Assembly (NCBI GenBank): GCA_030950765.1
Contig: JAUZQX010000045.1
Span: 1-8,371, forward strand
Reading direction: 5' to 3'
From: Ghiorsea sp.
Lineage (GTDB): Bacteria; Pseudomonadota; Zetaproteobacteria; Mariprofundales; Mariprofundaceae
Length of the DNA stretch: 8,371 nucleotides
Shown one piece after another: positions 5,907 through 8,371 of this stretch (the first letter of the stretch is position 1; each line of letters starts with the position of its first letter). The notes under the pieces are model-generated. The model made no database searches and was not told the DNA's origin. It saw nothing but the letters and a program-made list of their open reading frames with translations. The translations under genes and the position numbers were made by a program.

Positions 5907-5936
5907 CTCATACCTTTGGGAAAGCACTTGTCTCAA
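5907..5936 (-). promoter_or_regulatory. Candidate sigma-70 promoter for the zinc-ribbon gene
   Basis: On the minus strand, TTGAGA (5931-5936, five of six) and TATGAG (5907-5912, four of six) are spaced by 18 bases. The start site would be near 5900, leaving a leader of about 12 bases that just contains the AAGGAG ribosome site. The tight leader makes the call moderate at best. Confidence 0.35.
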
Positions 5937-5959
5937 CCCGTTCACATCTTTAAACAACC

Positions 5960-8371
5960 ATGATTGAAGACCAAAACATGACAAATTGCAAGCCTGCATC
6001 TGTGACATACAACGCATTTTCTCAAATTCCTTCTTCTCAGCTTTATACAACGCTTACAACAAAAAGTATTATTGTCACATCCAATCAGCGTTTGGCTAGG
6101 TTTCGCTTACAAGCTTTTGAAAAAGAACAGCTTAACCTAAATAAAATAGCATGGGAAACCCCACAAATTTTACCATGGTCAACATGGCTGCGTCAGCAAT
6201 GGGCGGATGCAAACATTGGTTTATGGTTAAGTAAGCAACAAGAAGCCTTGTTATGGCAAAGCTGTATAACACAAGACGAACAGGTTCAAGTGCTTAACCC
6301 CAAAGCATTGAGTAAACAGGCTGTAGATGCGCGACAAATTCTAGCTGATTTCCATATTGACCCCGACTGCTTACAATATGCAGGCGAAGAACACCTTGCT
6401 TTATGGCGCTGGCAGCAAAATATTCAAGATGCAACAGAACATTACCTCTCCTTTCAAATCCTCGATATGTTGCAGCAAACTCATGTAGAGTTTCATCACT
6501 CACATATCATTCTGGATGGTTTTGATAGTTTTACCCCTGCCCAAATTACTTATTTTGAACATTTGCAACAACTTGGGTGCAGCATTAGCCAAGTCATCAA
6601 CGACAAGCCTAAAGCAACAATTGAGCTACACAGATATCAAGATGCAGAAACCGAAATCAGACAAATTTGCCAACAGATTCGTATGCACATGCAAAAACAT
6701 CCAAAACATACAATTGCCGTATTAGTACCAAATTTGGAACGTATAGCCCCTACCATTAACCAAATATTTTCTGAAGAGCTTGCCCCTATATTAAGTTTGA
6801 CCAGCAATGCCGATGAACAAGGTGCATACTTCAATATTTCACTTGGTTCTCCGCTGGCAAAACAGCCCCTTATTCAGACAGCATTACATTTATTGCGTTT
6901 GAGCCAGCAATACAACATGGATTTCCAGCTCATCAGCCAGCTTTTGCTCAACCCTTATATTCAAGGGCACAGTGAAGAATCAAATCAGCGTGCAGCTCTA
7001 GATGCCCAGCTACGCCAACAAAACCAGTACAACTTAAGCACCAAACAACTGCATCAGCTTTGCCAAGAAAGTGCATTAACCTTAACACACTTTATACAAG
7101 TGCTTGAACTGGTCTTACAGCAGCAACAAACGTTAAAAGATGTACCCCACAAACAATTACTATCGCAATGGGTTGCTATCAGCGAACCTTTTTTAGACAG
7201 TATTTTATGGGCGAACCAAAGCTTTACACTTCCCTATGAAACAGCACAACAACAAAACTGGCAAACACTGATAAGTTCACTGCCTGCTTTGGATGACTTC
7301 TGTGGTTTGATGACATGGTCAGAAGCGTTGTCCTATATTCAAGAATATGCTTTCGAACAAATTTTTCGCCCTGCACCAGGGCTGGCAAATGTGCAAATTA
7401 TGGGGTTACTTGAAGCTGCCAACTTATCTTTTGACCATGTGTTTGTGATGGCTATGGATGATGCAACATGGCCACCCGCTGCCAAACCTCACCCTTTGAT
7501 TCCTTTTGATATACAAGTGCAATATCAAACACCCCATGCCAATAGCGAGCGCGAATGGTTGTATGCTCAGAGCGTATGGCAGCATATTCAACACATCGCA
7601 CCCACTTTGTCTGTCAGTTATGCTTGTCTCAAAGATGGGCAAGAAGTACAAGCCTCGCCACTTGTTGTACAACATGAAAGTGAACCAACAGCCTCAAACC
7701 ATGTCTCAAGTCGTTATGCATTAGATTTGCAGCAGCACACTGCACCAACATCTAACATAACTGATCTTACACTGCCTGTATCAGCACCAGAAGACATCAA
7801 AGGTGGCACGGGCATCATCAAGGCTCAATCGGCATGTCCATTTCAAGCATTTGCACGTTATCGATTGCGTTTACGAGGCTTAGAAACACCAACACTAGGT
7901 TTAACCGCTGCAGAGCAAGGCACATTATTACATGCCGCCTTGGAATACTTTTGGAAACAAACCAAAAATTCAACAACCCTACTTCAATATATCAACGATG
8001 GTTCTTTAGAGCAATATATTCAGGCCGCTGCAACCCATGCTTGGTCAGACATCAGAAGATTAATATCACAAGACATAAAAAGCTTGGAAACCCAGCGTTT
8101 ACAGCAGCTTATGAAGCAGTGGTTACACTTTGAAAGTACACGAGAACCTTTCACCGTCACTGGCTTTGAATTTTGGCAAACTGTAACACTTGGCACATCG
8201 TCAGCACTGGTGCTACACACCAAAATCGATAGAAGTGACCAAACCGCCAGTGGCCACCGCATCATTATTGACTATAAAACAGGCTTGGTTTCAGCAAACA
8301 AAGCCTTGGGTGACCGCCCCGATGAACCCCAGTTACCCATTTATTATATGGCTGCTCAATCCGCCAATATG
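5960..8371 (+). CDS. AddB-like PD-(D/E)XK nuclease, 'probable DNA repair protein' type, cut by right edge
   Basis: An unbroken frame of 804 codons runs to the last base, with no stop seen. An in-frame TAA at 5951-5953 bounds the start; the ATG at 5960 or 5978 is possible, both with poor ribosome sites. The N-terminal part resembles an AddB-type helicase fold without an ATP-binding P-loop: SIIVTSNQRLA (36-46), a Walker-B-like ILDGFDSFTP (184-193), and VQIMGLLEAANLSFDHVFVMAMDDATWPP (from residue 478 to about 506), a signature of this family. The C-terminal PD-(D/E)XK nuclease domain shows ACPFQAF with Cys626, a possible iron-sulphur ligand as in AddB, then LLHAAL (His658), KIDR (Asp757), IIDYKTG (Asp771, Lys773) and Gln791 in QLPIYY. 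The catalytic set is complete. Family members work in double-strand break processing beside a UvrD/AddA-like helicase. The partner and the remaining cysteines should lie beyond the edge. Confidence 0.9.
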   Translation, partial: MIEDQNMTNCKPASVTYNAFSQIPSSQLYTTLTTKSIIVTSNQRLARFRLQAFEKEQLNLNKIAWETPQILPWSTWLRQQWADANIGLWLSKQQEALLWQSCITQDEQVQVLNPKALSKQAVDARQILADFHIDPDCLQYAGEEHLALWRWQQNIQDATEHYLSFQILDMLQQTHVEFHHSHIILDGFDSFTPAQITYFEHLQQLGCSISQVINDKPKATIELHRYQDAETEIRQICQQIRMHMQKHPKHTIAVLVPNLERIAPTINQIFSEELAPILSLTSNADEQGAYFNISLGSPLAKQPLIQTALHLLRLSQQYNMDFQLISQLLLNPYIQGHSEESNQRAALDAQLRQQNQYNLSTKQLHQLCQESALTLTHFIQVLELVLQQQQTLKDVPHKQLLSQWVAISEPFLDSILWANQSFTLPYETAQQQNWQTLISSLPALDDFCGLMTWSEALSYIQEYAFEQIFRPAPGLANVQIMGLLEAANLSFDHVFVMAMDDATWPPAAKPHPLIPFDIQVQYQTPHANSEREWLYAQSVWQHIQHIAPTLSVSYACLKDGQEVQASPLVVQHESEPTASNHVSSRYALDLQQHTAPTSNITDLTLPVSAPEDIKGGTGIIKAQSACPFQAFARYRLRLRGLETPTLGLTAAEQGTLLHAALEYFWKQTKNSTTLLQYINDGSLEQYIQAAATHAWSDIRRLISQDIKSLETQRLQQLMKQWLHFESTREPFTVTGFEFWQTVTLGTSSALVLHTKIDRSDQTASGHRIIIDYKTGLVSANKALGDRPDEPQLPIYYMAAQSANM

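Noticed and set aside
5889..5959. Promoter or ribosome site for the nuclease gene (TTGTCT at 5928-5933 with TAAACA at 5951-5956)
   Set aside because: The -10 matches at only three positions and would start transcription at or after the ATG; no Shine-Dalgarno was found. The true promoter may lie further upstream.
5733..5963. Hydrophobic plus-strand frame that looks like a membrane protein
   Set aside because: It is the reverse of the zinc-ribbon gene, which has a strong ribosome site and paired CXXC motifs.
7424..7675. Minus-strand frame of 83 codons inside the nuclease gene
   Set aside because: The plus-strand frame here encodes the conserved FDHVFVMAMDDATWPP stretch; the opposite frame has no motif or ribosome site.
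1..8371. tRNA, rRNA, CRISPR arrays, insertion sequences, att sites or a replication origin
   Set aside because: Reading both strands showed no regularly spaced repeats, transposase motifs, terminal inverted repeats or tRNA-like folds. A few very small RNAs could still be missed by eye.

Overview
The window looks like ordinary chromosome of a free-living, respiring Gram-negative proteobacterium with moderately AT-rich DNA. Evidence: the hflK-hflC-DUF2065 order, an SdhE-type assembly factor, a c-type cytochrome lipoprotein, DUF1841, and an AddB-like nuclease. A marine Zetaproteobacterium (Mariprofundus/Ghiorsea type) would fit, but that is a guess from gene content and base composition. No rRNA, tRNA, CRISPR array, insertion sequence or phage gene was seen, and no stretch over 300 bases lacks a gene.

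Left block, minus strand, in transcription order from about 4826 down to 1: an FHA-GAF-adenylate cyclase, an SdhE-like flavinylation factor, a DUF1573 lipoprotein with two haem-c motifs, HflK, HflC, and a DUF2065 membrane protein cut by the left edge. The first three genes overlap one another. HflK and HflC share one base, and DUF2065 follows 12 bases later. The only sizeable gap (90 bases) lies before hflK and holds an imperfect hairpin. The block may be one transcript, or two meeting at that gap. It joins second-messenger signalling, respiratory enzyme maturation, periplasmic electron transfer and inner-membrane quality control.

Middle block, plus strand from 4949: a DUF1841 protein and a two-helix membrane protein (DUF6111-like) joined by a TAATG overlap. 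A 122-base divergent region separates them from the cyclase. It holds candidate promoters and a perfect 10-bp palindrome. A 49-residue zinc-ribbon protein on the minus strand (5739-5888) converges on this pair with only two bases between the stop codons.

Right block, plus strand from 5960: a long frame open to the right edge (804 codons seen). It encodes an AddB-like / PD-(D/E)XK nuclease of the 'probable DNA repair protein' type. Its usual partner, a UvrD/AddA-like helicase, would be expected beyond the window.

I found no clearly new system. The best leads are the cyclase-SdhE-cytochrome overlap cluster, the R-to-Q change in the SdhE flavinylation motif, and the DUF1573 plus two-haem architecture.
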